Positions 45,944-53,934 of a DNA stretch of 59,071 bases are shown here, one piece after another. This stretch comes from Clostridia bacterium (GTDB lineage: Bacteria; Bacillota; Clostridia; Christensenellales; Borkfalkiaceae). The translations under genes were made by a program, and so were the position numbers. Where the stretch lies: contig JAFTKC010000023.1 of NCBI GenBank assembly GCA_017456055.1, positions 1 through 59,071 of the forward strand, written 5' to 3'. The first letter of the stretch is position 1; each line of letters begins with the position of its first letter. The notes under the pieces were generated by a model, which was given only the letters and a program-made list of their open reading frames with translations, searched no databases and was not told the origin of the DNA.

Positions 45944-45971
45944 GCAAGATGCTTAATTTTAAGCATCTTGC
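45944..45971. other. Perfect inverted repeat between DUF308 gene and pnuC leader
   Basis: GCAAGATGCTTA / TAAGCATCTTGC, 12 bp with a 4-nt loop (longer if the A-T core is counted). There is no T run on either strand, so it is at best a weak terminator for the DUF308 gene. Confidence 0.6.
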
Positions 45972-45984
45972 TCACAAAATCTCA

Positions 45985-46452
45985 CTAAATTTTCTTGCCT
46001 AGAAAAACAAGAACGGCGTTTACTATAAAGAAAATTCCTGTAATCAAGCAAATAAGGTCAAGCAAAGCCCACTTAGAAACGATTAGCATTATTCCGATAA
46101 CTAAACAAATAATAGCTGGGAGTAATTGAGAAAAACTACTTTTGATATTCTTAAAGATATCAATAGCGCTTTTAACGACTAAAAGAACTCCAAAAACTAA
46201 TAAAACAATATCTGCAATAAGCCAACCACAAACAATTATTGCAACGCCGATGCCGATTTCAATAATGCCTTTCATAAGCGTGTTGCTTTTAAGTGCGTCG
46301 AAAACACCTAAAATAACAAACAAAGCGCCAACTATGGTCATTAAAATATCTAGAGATCCTCCTCTTAAAACTACTAATAGAACACCAATAACGGCATAAA
46401 CTAGAGCAGTAATAAGAGTGTTTGTTGAAAGACTTTTTTTCTTTTTTGTCAT
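45985..46452 (-). CDS. DUF308 (HdeD-like) membrane protein
   Basis: 155-residue protein with six hydrophobic segments in an internally repeated pattern (GVLLVVLRGGS..., GVFDALKSN...), typical of DUF308. Members include HdeD, linked to acid resistance in E. coli, but the function in Bacillota is unknown. A basic KKKKS stretch follows the start. GGAGGAAC precedes the ATG. Confidence 0.82.
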   Translation of the reverse strand: MTKKKKSLSTNTLITALVYAVIGVLLVVLRGGSLDILMTIVGALFVILGVFDALKSNTLMKGIIEIGIGVAIIVCGWLIADIVLLVFGVLLVVKSAIDIFKNIKSSFSQLLPAIICLVIGIMLIVSKWALLDLICLITGIFFIVNAVLVFLGKKI

Positions 46453-46609
46453 AAATGTTCCTCCTAAAAATACTACTAATTAAATTTTATGATATAAGAT
46501 AAAAATTGTCAACAAGTTTTTAATTTTTTTTGGGAACCCTTTTATATTGGTTCGTGTCCATTGGGGAAGCAAAAATAACAATTAATTACAAGTAAAAATA
46601 CTTTTGTTT

Positions 46610-46685
46610 TGGTCGGAGTGACAAGATTTGAACTTGCGACCTCTTGGTCCCGAACCAAGCGCGCTACCAACTGCGCTACACCCCG
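46610..46685 (-). tRNA. tRNA-Pro (anticodon CGG)
   Basis: Minus-strand cloverleaf: acceptor CGGGGTG / CACTCCG, anticodon stem CTTGG / CCAAG with loop TTCGGGA (anticodon CGG, codon CCG), T-arm GCAAG-TTCAAAT-CTTGT with one G-U pair. CCA is encoded. Confidence 0.93.
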
Positions 46686-46743
46686 ATACATAGTGTTATA
46701 TTAAACCAAATTTTCGTTTCCGTACAAGTATGATATGATGGTA

Positions 46744-46961
46744 GCGCCCAAGGCGCTTCCTCTCTCGTGCTGAAAGGCACTCGCGGGCTTTGGCTACAAA
46801 CAGTTATCAACTGTTTGCTTAACGCGTCGCCCCAACTGCGCTACACCCCGGCGTCAAAGCAAATTTCGCTTTAAGCAGTTTATCTAAAGTTAAACTGCAA
46901 AGTCGCTTCATTGCTTTTCCTTTTTCCCAAAAATCTTTTACTTTGTAAAATCTTTTTTGGG
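46744..46961. repeat. Block of five hairpins next to tRNA-Pro
   Basis: This 220-bp gene-free stretch holds successive inverted repeats: GCGCC/GGCGC (46744-46756), CAAACAGTT/AACTGTTTG (46797-46817), AAAGC/GCTTT (46856-46872), GCAGTTTA/TAAACTGC (46875-46898), and CCCAAAAA..TTTTAC/GTAAAA..TTTTTGGG (46926-46961). The first third is richer in G+C than its surroundings. A 19-nt copy of the tRNA-Pro end is in the middle. I see no ORF here. The element type is not recognised. Confidence 0.6.
46832..46850 (-). repeat. Copy of the 5' end of tRNA-Pro (19 nt)
   Basis: The 19 bases at 46832-46850 are identical to 46667-46685, the first 19 nt of the tRNA-Pro gene, in the same orientation and 165 bp upstream of it. 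The rest of the tRNA is not repeated. Confidence 0.85.
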
Positions 46962-47140
46962 AGCCCTAATTTTTTAGTGCTAATTAAATAGCCTTTATTT
47001 ATTAAGGTTTAATTCAAACTTCCAAAGTATTATAACACTTTAAAAGGCAAATATCAAACAAAAAAACTAGGGCGTAAATTATTAAAGAAAAAATATTTTC
47101 GCCATAAACCCTTTTAAATAAAGTTTTGTATCTTGAACGA

Positions 47141-47169
47141 TTGACGAGCGAATTTTTTTGAGTTATAAT
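47141..47169 (+). promoter_or_regulatory. Promoter of the PHP-domain gene
   Basis: TTGACG at 47141-47146, 17-bp spacer, TATAAT at 47164-47169, 31 bases before the TTG start at 47200. The stretch 46962-47140 holds nothing else I recognise. Confidence 0.75.
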
Positions 47170-47199
47170 CTTTATAGATTATTTTTAGGAGTAAGAGAT

Positions 47200-48459
47200 T
47201 TGAATACTATCGACAAACTTAACGATAAACTTGTAGAGAATAGGTTAGAGGGCTTAAAGGAAGTTCTTGCTAGCCAAGAAAGCGCGCCAATATTTAGAGA
47301 AAACGACGCGAATAACCATATTCACACAATATATTCATTTTCACCATATTCACCAACGAAAGCGGCGTATATGGCGTATAAATCGGGGCTAACTAGCGCT
47401 GGAATTATGGATCACGATTCCTTATCTGGCGCAAAAGAGTTTAAAAAGGCTTGCGAAATGCTTAATCTCGGCTCGACCTGTGGTGTTGAAGTTAGAGCAA
47501 AGTTTAATAAGGGCTTTGGCAGAATGAATCACCCAGACCAAACCGAATGTATTTATATGGCAGCGCACGGCGTAGCGTTAGCACACGTAGACGAATTGAA
47601 CGAATACTTAGGCTATTATAGAGCAAAGAGAAACGAGCGCAACGCGAAAATGTGCAAACTTATCACGGATAAGTTCTCTAAATTTGGTATTACCCTAGAT
47701 TTTAGAGAGGACGTTAAGCCGTTATCACAAACGGAAGAGGGAGGCTCAATCACCGAAAGGCACTTGCTATTTGCACTAGCAGTAAAACTATCAAATAGAT
47801 TTGGCAGAACGGAAAGCCTTATAAACTTCTTGGAAAACGACCTAAAACTAGGTGTTGCAGAAAAGATTAAGGGCTATTTACTAGACCAAAATAACGAACA
47901 TTTCTTGTACGATTTATTAGGCGTGTTAAAAGCCGATGCAAAATTTTTCTATATTGATGCAGACGAAGAAATGCCTGTAGCCGAAGAATTTATTAAAAAG
48001 GCAACTTCCTTGGGTGCAATTCCAGCATACGCATATCTTGGCGACGTGGGGAACTCGGTCACGGGTGATAAAAAGGCGCAAAAGTTTGAAGACGATTTCC
48101 TAGAAGAATTGATGATAGAAATCAAAAAGGCAGGCTTTAAGGCTATTGCGTATATGCCGACGAGAAATACCCCTGAACAATTAAAAAGACTTCAAGGCTT
48201 GTGCAAGAAATACGATATGTTTGAAATTAGTGGCGAAGATATAAATTCACCACGTCAACAATTTTGTTGTAAGGCGTTAGCGTTGCCTGAATACGCGCAC
48301 CTAATCGATTCTACTTGGGCTTTAATTGGGCACGAATATTTAGTAAACGAAAAGGGCGTAGAGTACGGAATGTTCTCGGCAAAAACCATAGAAGAAACGC
48401 CAAATTTGCAAGAAAGAATTAAAAAATACGCACAAATCGGTAGAAAAACCGTCAAATAA
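47200..48459 (+). CDS. PHP-domain metallohydrolase
   Basis: 419-residue protein with an N-terminal PHP domain: NNHIHTIYSFSPYSP near residue 37 supplies HxH, and MDHDSLSGAKEF and CGVEVRAKF follow. The central region is not assigned. The C-terminal part again looks PHP-like (KAIAYMPTRNTPEQL, ISGEDINSPRQQF). The TTG at 47200 has TAGGAG eight bases upstream and is preferred to a TTG at 47158, which overlaps the -10 box. A sugar dehydrogenase follows 27 bp later, so the pair may work on a phosphorylated carbohydrate; this is inference. Confidence 0.8.
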   Translation: MNTIDKLNDKLVENRLEGLKEVLASQESAPIFRENDANNHIHTIYSFSPYSPTKAAYMAYKSGLTSAGIMDHDSLSGAKEFKKACEMLNLGSTCGVEVRAKFNKGFGRMNHPDQTECIYMAAHGVALAHVDELNEYLGYYRAKRNERNAKMCKLITDKFSKFGITLDFREDVKPLSQTEEGGSITERHLLFALAVKLSNRFGRTESLINFLENDLKLGVAEKIKGYLLDQNNEHFLYDLLGVLKADAKFFYIDADEEMPVAEEFIKKATSLGAIPAYAYLGDVGNSVTGDKKAQKFEDDFLEELMIEIKKAGFKAIAYMPTRNTPEQLKRLQGLCKKYDMFEISGEDINSPRQQFCCKALALPEYAHLIDSTWALIGHEYLVNEKGVEYGMFSAKTIEETPNLQERIKKYAQIGRKTVK

Positions 48460-48486
48460 AGAAAAAAATAAAGGGAGATATAAAAA

Positions 48487-49263
48487 ATGAGTATGATTGA
48501 CTTAAAAGGTAAAGTAGCAGTTGTGACTGGCGCTAGCCAAGGCTTAGGAGAAGCGCTTGCAAAACGTCTTGATAAAGAGGGTTGCAAAGTAGCAGTTATC
48601 GACATCAACTTTGAAGGCGCAAGCAAAGTAGCATCTCAATTAAGCGACGCTATCGCAATCGCAGTAGACGTGACTAAATACGACCAATGCGAGCAAGCGG
48701 CAAAAACCGTTTTAGAAAAGTGGGGACAAGTAGACGTTCTAATTTCTAACGCAGCAATTGTAAAGAGTGGCGATATTTTCAGTTTATCGCCAGAAGCATT
48801 TAAACTTGTCACCGATATCAACCTTAACGGATATTTTAACACGGTAAAAGCGTTCGCTCCATCAATGCTTGAAAGAAAGAGTGGAAGCATTATCCAAATC
48901 AATAGTAAGTCTGGTAGAAAGGGAAGTTTCAAAAACGGCGCATACGCATCAAGTAAGTTTGGTGGCGTAGGCTTAACTCAAAGTTTAGCATTAGAGTTTG
49001 CTGAAAGTGGAGTAAGAGTAAACTGCATTTGCCCAGGCAACTTACTTAACTCACCACTTTGGGTAAATAGTTTGTTTAAGCAATACGCAGCAAACCAAGG
49101 CATCACCGAAGAACAAGTTAGAGAAAAATATATCAACCAAGTTCCAATGAAACGTTCTTGCGAATACGTTGATATCGAAAACGCAATGGTATTCTTGGCG
49201 TCAGACCTATCAAGTTATATGACTGGTCAAGCCATCAACGTGACCGGCGGCCAACAAATGTAA
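48487..49263 (+). CDS. SDR oxidoreductase, sorbitol-6-phosphate dehydrogenase-like
   Basis: 258-residue short-chain dehydrogenase. The NAD-binding TGASQGLGEALAKRL is at residues 15-29, NAAIV near 91, the catalytic Ser in QINSKSG and YASSK motif near 153-158. The C-terminal VPMKRSCEYVDIENA and TGQAINVTGGQQM closely follow the SrlD (sorbitol-6-phosphate 2-dehydrogenase) pattern. No sorbitol PTS genes are nearby. AGGGAGA precedes the ATG. Confidence 0.87.
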   Translation: MSMIDLKGKVAVVTGASQGLGEALAKRLDKEGCKVAVIDINFEGASKVASQLSDAIAIAVDVTKYDQCEQAAKTVLEKWGQVDVLISNAAIVKSGDIFSLSPEAFKLVTDINLNGYFNTVKAFAPSMLERKSGSIIQINSKSGRKGSFKNGAYASSKFGGVGLTQSLALEFAESGVRVNCICPGNLLNSPLWVNSLFKQYAANQGITEEQVREKYINQVPMKRSCEYVDIENAMVFLASDLSSYMTGQAINVTGGQQM

Positions 49264-49296
49264 TAAAAATAAAATAATACAAAAAAATACCAGCGA

Positions 49297-49325
49297 AAAG
49301 CCCTTCTAAACGGAAGGGTTTTTCT
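49297..49325 (+). terminator. Terminator after the SDR gene
   Basis: A CCCTTC/GAAGGG stem (49301-49306 / 49313-49318) extended by A-T pairs and followed by a T run. Confidence 0.82.
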
Positions 49326-49339
49326 TTTATAAAAAATGC

Positions 49340-49368
49340 TTGCAAAAAAACTCTAAAAGTGTTATAGT
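49340..49368 (+). promoter_or_regulatory. Promoter of the folded RNA upstream of the LRR gene
   Basis: TTGCAA at 49340-49345, 17-bp spacer, TATAGT at 49363-49368. The predicted transcript start at 49375 coincides with the first base of a 13-bp closing helix. Confidence 0.7.
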
Positions 49369-49374
49369 AAAAGA

Positions 49375-49535
49375 GCCAAACGAACTTAATATTGTCGCAA
49401 ATAGGCGTAGTTTATTTTTTTATGGGATAATTATGCTCCTATTTTGTCATACTATTCGAACAATCCATTTTGATAAAAGTGCGACTCCGTTCGGTAGTAT
49501 GGCTATGTCTATGCTTGCGATAAAGTTCGTTTGGC
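49375..49535 (+). ncRNA. Highly structured RNA, candidate riboswitch or stand-alone ncRNA
   Basis: The 161-nt segment is closed by a perfect 13-bp helix (GCCAAACGAACTT 49375-49387 / AAGTTCGTTTGGC 49523-49535). Next comes TCGCAA/TTGCGA (49395-49400 / 49515-49520). Inside are two hairpins: ATAGG/CCTAT (49401-49405 / 49438-49442) and the two-part stem CATACTA, CGAAC / GTTCG, TAGTATG (49448-49501). It starts at its own promoter and is followed by a terminator at 49561. I do not recognise the family. It could be a cis-regulator of the following gene or an independent RNA. Confidence 0.65.
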
Positions 49536-49560
49536 GACAACTTGGAGTTTCGCATTTTTT

Positions 49561-49590
49561 GTGCGCTAACTTCAGTTGGCGCACTTTTTT
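49561..49590 (+). terminator. Terminator between the folded RNA and the LRR gene
   Basis: GTGCGCTAACT / AGTTGGCGCAC arms pair around a TC loop and are followed by six T residues. It lies between promoter and gene, so it is either the end of an RNA gene or an attenuator. Its 3' arm (TTGGC) could also pair with the 5' end of the folded RNA (GCCAA). Confidence 0.85.
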
Positions 49591-49610
49591 TATTTTAGGA
49601 GGAGAAAAGA

Positions 49611-51566
49611 ATGCACAAATGTAGTTGTGGAACTGAATTCGAGGGAAAATTTTGCCCCGAATGCGGAGCCAAGTGGGAAGAGGACAAAGTTTGTCCAAAA
49701 TGTGGGGCAAAGAGTACTGGAAGCTCTCGCTTTTGTAATGAATGTGGGCACCCATTTGTAGGAACAAATCAAAAGGTTCAAAAAGAGCAAAAGACAAGTG
49801 GTGGAAAATTGCAAAAAATTTATGGTGTTTTGAGTAGTGTTCCAGCGTTTGCTTTTGTATTATTTGCGATTTTATTGTTTGCTTTCTACGCTGCGCCCGT
49901 TGCGATTATGCCGGAGCAGGAATTTTTAGGAGAGAAGATTGCTGCGGAGAGTTATGGAAACGTGTACTCTATGTATTCGGGAATACTAGGTGAAATGCCC
50001 GAACTTAAAAACGCAATGTTAGCGTTGATTATAGTTGCCGTAGCGTCGGCAATATACGGCGTTTTAGTTTGCGTATCGAGATTTACTACTTTTGGGGAGA
50101 AACGAGTAAATCTAGGGAAGAACGAATATGAATTAAGTAAATTGTTTTCGTTTGGCACTTTCTTATTTTACTTGGTTTATTTAGTGACAGGTATAATTAT
50201 TTGTTCAAAAATTTCTGCGCTTGACGAGGGGATGGGCGCTATCGCTGCAGGTTCTTGTCCAAAAATGCTAATAGCGTTCTCAATAATATTTGCGCTTATT
50301 GGCGCAGGCTCAATGGTTGCAAGAAATTTGTTGAATAAGAAAATACCAGAACTTGAGCAAAACGAAATAAAAATTAAAAAAGAAAAGGAATTAGCAGAAA
50401 AAAATAGAAAAGAAGAATTTTATAAAACGCACCAAAAACCAAGTTTCTCTACAACTATGAGCAAAAAGGAAAAGGTGATTTATAAACATCAACTAAGAAT
50501 GTACAATAAAGCAAAGGAAGGAACGCCTTCAAGCGCTCTCGTTTGGATAGACGGGCATAAGGCAATTATATCGCTTGTAGCAGTACTTCTCGTTGTAGCG
50601 ATTATTGGTGGAAGTATGTTGTTTACTTCTCTTGGTAATATTTTTAGGGTTAAGACCGTAGAAAAAATTGAACTTGGTTCTAGTAAACAACAAGTGACCA
50701 AGATTCTTGGAGATCCATATTTAAAAAGTGTCACCGATTATCGCTGGCAATATTTTAGTGATGAATATTTAGAAGTTCTCACTCAAATAGATAAGAATAC
50801 CGAACAACAAGAAAAAGCAATGGAAATGGGCGACGAGATGAAACTTCTTGATTTAATGAATAAAGAGGCAGAACTTCTCGAAAAGTTAGAAACTATAACG
50901 TACGCCTACATAGAAATCAACTTTGAAAAGACTAGTAGTAATGGTTTTGGTGTTTCTTCCGTTTATTTAGAACCTAATAAAAACGACTTGGCAACGACTA
51001 GTAAAAAAGTTGTTGATAAGATAACTGTTAAAAACGAGTTAAAAAGTGTGTTAGTGGATTGCTATCATGTTGATAACAGAATGATTTTCTTAAATCAAGA
51101 CGTTTCTAGTGCTAAAGTAAATTACAAGGTTAGTTTTAAGGATGGCGCTTACTACTCGGCTTATGAAAACCAATTGACGATAGAAAACAATAAAATGCTT
51201 TGGAATGATATGTTTGCATCTTATGAAAGTGAAGTTGTCTTTGCTGGAAAGTCTATAGCGTCTATAGTTAATGGCGCTTGGAATACTATTGATAAAAGTA
51301 TAACAAATGTTGTTTTGCCAGATAGTGTGACGAGTATAGGTGAAAAAGCGTTCTATGGTTGCAGTTCATTAACAAGCATAGAAATACCAAATAGTGTGAC
51401 AAGTATAGGTTCTTATGCGTTCGCTAATTGTAGTTCAATAACAAATATAATAATCCCCGATAGTGTGACGAGTATAGGTGAAAAAGCGTTCAGTGGTTGC
51501 AGTTCATTAGAAACAATAGAAATACCTAATAGCGTGACAAGTATAGGTGATTCTGCGTTTGTTTAA
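49611..51566 (+). pseudogene. Zinc-ribbon, membrane and BspA-like LRR protein, truncated by an insertion
   Basis: 651 codons remain. Residues 1-50 hold zinc ribbons (CPECGAKW, CPKCGAKS, CNECGHPF). About five to six membrane helices follow between 70 and 350. An SmpA/BamE-like segment (IELGSSKQQVTKILGDPY) is near 350, a coiled-coil near 390-430, and 23-residue BspA-type leucine-rich repeats begin near 565. The fourth repeat breaks off after GDSAF with a stop at 51564-51566, and the next gene is a large serine recombinase. The missing repeats should lie beyond the far end of the element. GGAGGAG precedes the ATG, so the shortened protein may still be made. Confidence 0.8.
51306..51563 (+). repeat. 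Tandem BspA-type LRR coding repeats
   Basis: Four 69-bp units (23 residues each) of the form PxSVTSIGxxAFxxCSSL. Units 1 and 3, and 2 and 4, are more alike (PDSVTSIGEKAF versus PNSVTSIG), giving a 138-bp super-period. The last unit is cut short. Confidence 0.9.
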
Positions 51567-51620
51567 CCCCAATTGAACACTTAATATAGTAGAAAATCAG
51601 TCTTTTTTCAGTAAAAATCA

Positions 51621-53180
51621 TCATATTTCAATAATAACAGGAATTTCGTAGGTGTCTTTGAGTCGTGGCTCAAAGCCTTTTTTTAATCCTTGAGTAGTGA
51701 AAACGTCATATTTAGTAATCATTTGCATAATAGCAAAACCCCGACGGTCTTTGTTACCATCGGGGTTATTTTTATCTTCATCGTCGGGTGATGTAGGTTT
51801 CGGCTCTGAAGTATATTTCAGTAGTAATTCAATTTTATCATTATGAACGAACACTTTCTCAACTAACAGATCGAGCATCATCTGAGGATTTTCTTTCGCT
51901 CCGTTTTTAAGATATTTCTCTATTTGAGGTTTCTCAATTCGTATCTCTTCACGCATACGTTCCATTATAAGTTTCTCTTGCAATTCTTTTTTAGTGGTTT
52001 CAAGTTCTTGCAAGCGTTCCTTTGTGGTATCCGTAAATATACCGTTTTCAATAGCGACTAAGATATTGCTTAACGATTTATTGATTTGCTGCAACTGTTT
52101 TTCGAGCATTTTTACAGGGTTCTCATTTTCGAGGCTTTTATTGTGTGCCTTATAAATCTCATCTACAAGGAACGCCAAATTATCGCCATCTATAAGATTG
52201 AATATCGTATCAATAACAATCCTATCTAAAACGTCTTTTTGAACGTGTTTAGTTTGGCAATCTCTTTTTCCAATCGCATTATAGCATTTGTAATACCTAA
52301 AGACACGACCAGTTCTTGATGTTCCAGTGTAGGAAGTAAGTCTTGCACCACATTGACCACAAAACGCTTTTCCTCTAAGTAAATATGTAACGTCTGGAAC
52401 GTGTTTACCATATCTATTAGCGTCTATTTTTTTTCTTGCTATTTCGTAAAGCTCAGGTGTAATGATAGGGTGATAAATGTCGTTATACGTTTCTCCGTGT
52501 AATACATATTTTCCTGTGTATTTTTCAACGTGAAGGATAACATACATATTAGCGGCAGTAAACGGTTTTCCACGATAGAGAATACCACGTTCGGCAAAAT
52601 CTCTTTCTATGTCAATACCACGTTCACCTGAAGCATACCTTGTGAATATCTCTTTTACAACGGCAGCCTCTTCTTCATTTATCTTTACTTTTTTCTTTTC
52701 GGTGTAATAACCGTAATTTAATTTACCAGCACAGTGTAAACCTTTAAGGCGTGTTTCTCTTTGACCACGCCTTGTTTTTTGGGATAATTCTTCTGAGTAG
52801 TATTGGTTCATACCTTCAAGCAACGATTCAAGCAAAATGCCTTCCGGTGTTTCGGGTATGTTTTCCATAGCAGACAGAATTTTAATGCCATTGTCTTTAA
52901 GGCGTTTTCTGTGCATAGCCATCTCGTATTTATTACGAGAGAAACGGTCAAGCTTATAAACCAGAACATAGTCCCAAGCACGTTTTTCACTGTCTTTCAT
53001 CATTTGTTGGAACTGCTCACGGTTATCATTCGTGCCTGTTGTAGCTCTGTCGATATACGAATGAACGATTAAAATGTCATTTCTTTCGGCAAAGTCATTA
53101 CAAACACGAACTTGACCTTCGATAGACTGCTCGGTTTGTCTATCACTTGAATAACGAGCATAAATAACTGCGGTTTTCAT
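51621..53180 (-). CDS. Large serine recombinase (integrase/excisionase)
   Basis: 519-residue site-specific recombinase. The resolvase domain begins AVIYARYSSDRQTEQSIEGQ with the catalytic Ser near residue 11, and it contains YKLDRFSRNKY and the Arg-rich block. The recombinase domain (about 160-280) follows. The zinc ribbon CGQCGARL...YYKC...C is near 300-330, and a long coiled coil (about 370-440) matches the TndX/TnpX group. The ATG at 53178-53180 has GGAGGG upstream; earlier codons are less likely. It reads towards the left element end. An inverted repeat that may be an operator lies upstream at 53223. Confidence 0.93.
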   Translation of the reverse strand: MKTAVIYARYSSDRQTEQSIEGQVRVCNDFAERNDILIVHSYIDRATTGTNDNREQFQQMMKDSEKRAWDYVLVYKLDRFSRNKYEMAMHRKRLKDNGIKILSAMENIPETPEGILLESLLEGMNQYYSEELSQKTRRGQRETRLKGLHCAGKLNYGYYTEKKKVKINEEEAAVVKEIFTRYASGERGIDIERDFAERGILYRGKPFTAANMYVILHVEKYTGKYVLHGETYNDIYHPIITPELYEIARKKIDANRYGKHVPDVTYLLRGKAFCGQCGARLTSYTGTSRTGRVFRYYKCYNAIGKRDCQTKHVQKDVLDRIVIDTIFNLIDGDNLAFLVDEIYKAHNKSLENENPVKMLEKQLQQINKSLSNILVAIENGIFTDTTKERLQELETTKKELQEKLIMERMREEIRIEKPQIEKYLKNGAKENPQMMLDLLVEKVFVHNDKIELLLKYTSEPKPTSPDDEDKNNPDGNKDRRGFAIMQMITKYDVFTTQGLKKGFEPRLKDTYEIPVIIEI

Positions 53181-53222
53181 TTCAAACCCTCCTTTTCTTA
53201 TTGTTGAACACATTGTAAAAGT

Positions 53223-53249
53223 TAAACTCGAACAATTTATTCGACTTAA
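53223..53249. promoter_or_regulatory. Candidate operator upstream of the recombinase
   Basis: TAAACTCGAA-N7-TTCGACTTAA, an inverted repeat with two mismatches. The same left arm, spacer length and TTCGA core recur at 55943. It overlaps the region expected for the -35 box of a TACAAT promoter reading into the recombinase. Confidence 0.5.
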
Positions 53250-53603
53250 AAATATTTTTTTTCAACATATCCAAACTCCATAATTTGTAGAATTGTCTTT
53301 CGACAACCACTTCCCATCGGAAAAAGGAGCAGTGGTCAAGGGTTGGGTTGAGTTATTCAGTTAAAATGCGTTCCCAAGAAAAAAATATTGTCCTATGGAT
53401 ATTTCTATTTAATGGTTTAAGCGATAATTTTTTCACTTGACAACCAGACTTTTTCTGATACCCAAACCAAAAAAAAGAAAGACAATTCCATTTAAGTATG
53501 GCTTGATTGGTGTAAGAGTATGGGTTGAGTATGGAATTAGTCTGCTTTAGGTATGGTGCAAAAAGAAAAAACACCACCTACAATAGACGTAGGAGGTGAT
53601 ACC
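53250..53603. other. Gene-free stretch with GTATGG repeats
   Basis: No convincing gene is seen between the recombinase and the small ORF at 53604. The right part contains four GTATGG units (53496, 53518, 53529, 53551); the first two extend to GTATGGCTTGA and GTATGGGTTGA. Such clusters can be protein-binding sites of an origin, excisionase or partition system. Confidence 0.4.
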
Positions 53604-53747
53604 ATGAAGAAAAACGATACAGAAAGAAAGGTAGAAACTAACGGTGTTCCCGATTTCAAAGCAATTCCCAAAGCAGTATTAGAACCGGTAATAGAAACGT
53701 TACTTGCGAATATGCTCGCTTATTTCAAAGAAAATAAGGAAGAATAG
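53604..53747 (+). CDS. Small element-encoded protein (47 aa)
   Basis: The ATG at 53604 follows a full TAGGAGGTGAT ribosome binding site, the best in the element. The 47 residues are highly charged at the start, with an amphipathic helix in the second half (AVLEPVIETLLANMLAYF). I do not recognise the family. The position after the repeat cluster and before the LexA-like gene suggests a maintenance or regulatory role. Confidence 0.6.
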   Translation: MKKNDTERKVETNGVPDFKAIPKAVLEPVIETLLANMLAYFKENKEE

Positions 53748-53860
53748 GGCATTTTTAGGGGCAAACAAATCTTTTATTATACTAAAGTATATATGACAAC
53801 TATTGTCATCATTATAATAAATTTTTATAGGAAAATTTTTCCAAAAGTCCTAAGTTGCGA

Positions 53861-53889
53861 TTGACTTTTTTGTTGCACTATGGTATATT
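53861..53889 (+). promoter_or_regulatory. Promoter of the LexA-like gene
   Basis: TTGACT at 53861-53866, 17-bp spacer, TATATT at 53884-53889. The leader is about 40 nt, with CAAGGAGC before the ATG. Confidence 0.72.
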
Positions 53890-53934
53890 ATTTGTAGGAG
53901 CAGAAAGCACCCACTAAAACCAAGGAGCAATAAA

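Noticed and set aside
46744-46961. CRISPR array or IS end in the hairpin block
   Set aside because: The inverted repeats differ in sequence and spacing, there are no direct repeats of constant length and no cas or transposase gene.
53353-53577. Minus-strand ORF of 74 codons in the element
   Set aside because: No ribosome binding site, odd composition, and it covers the repeat-rich region; most likely chance.
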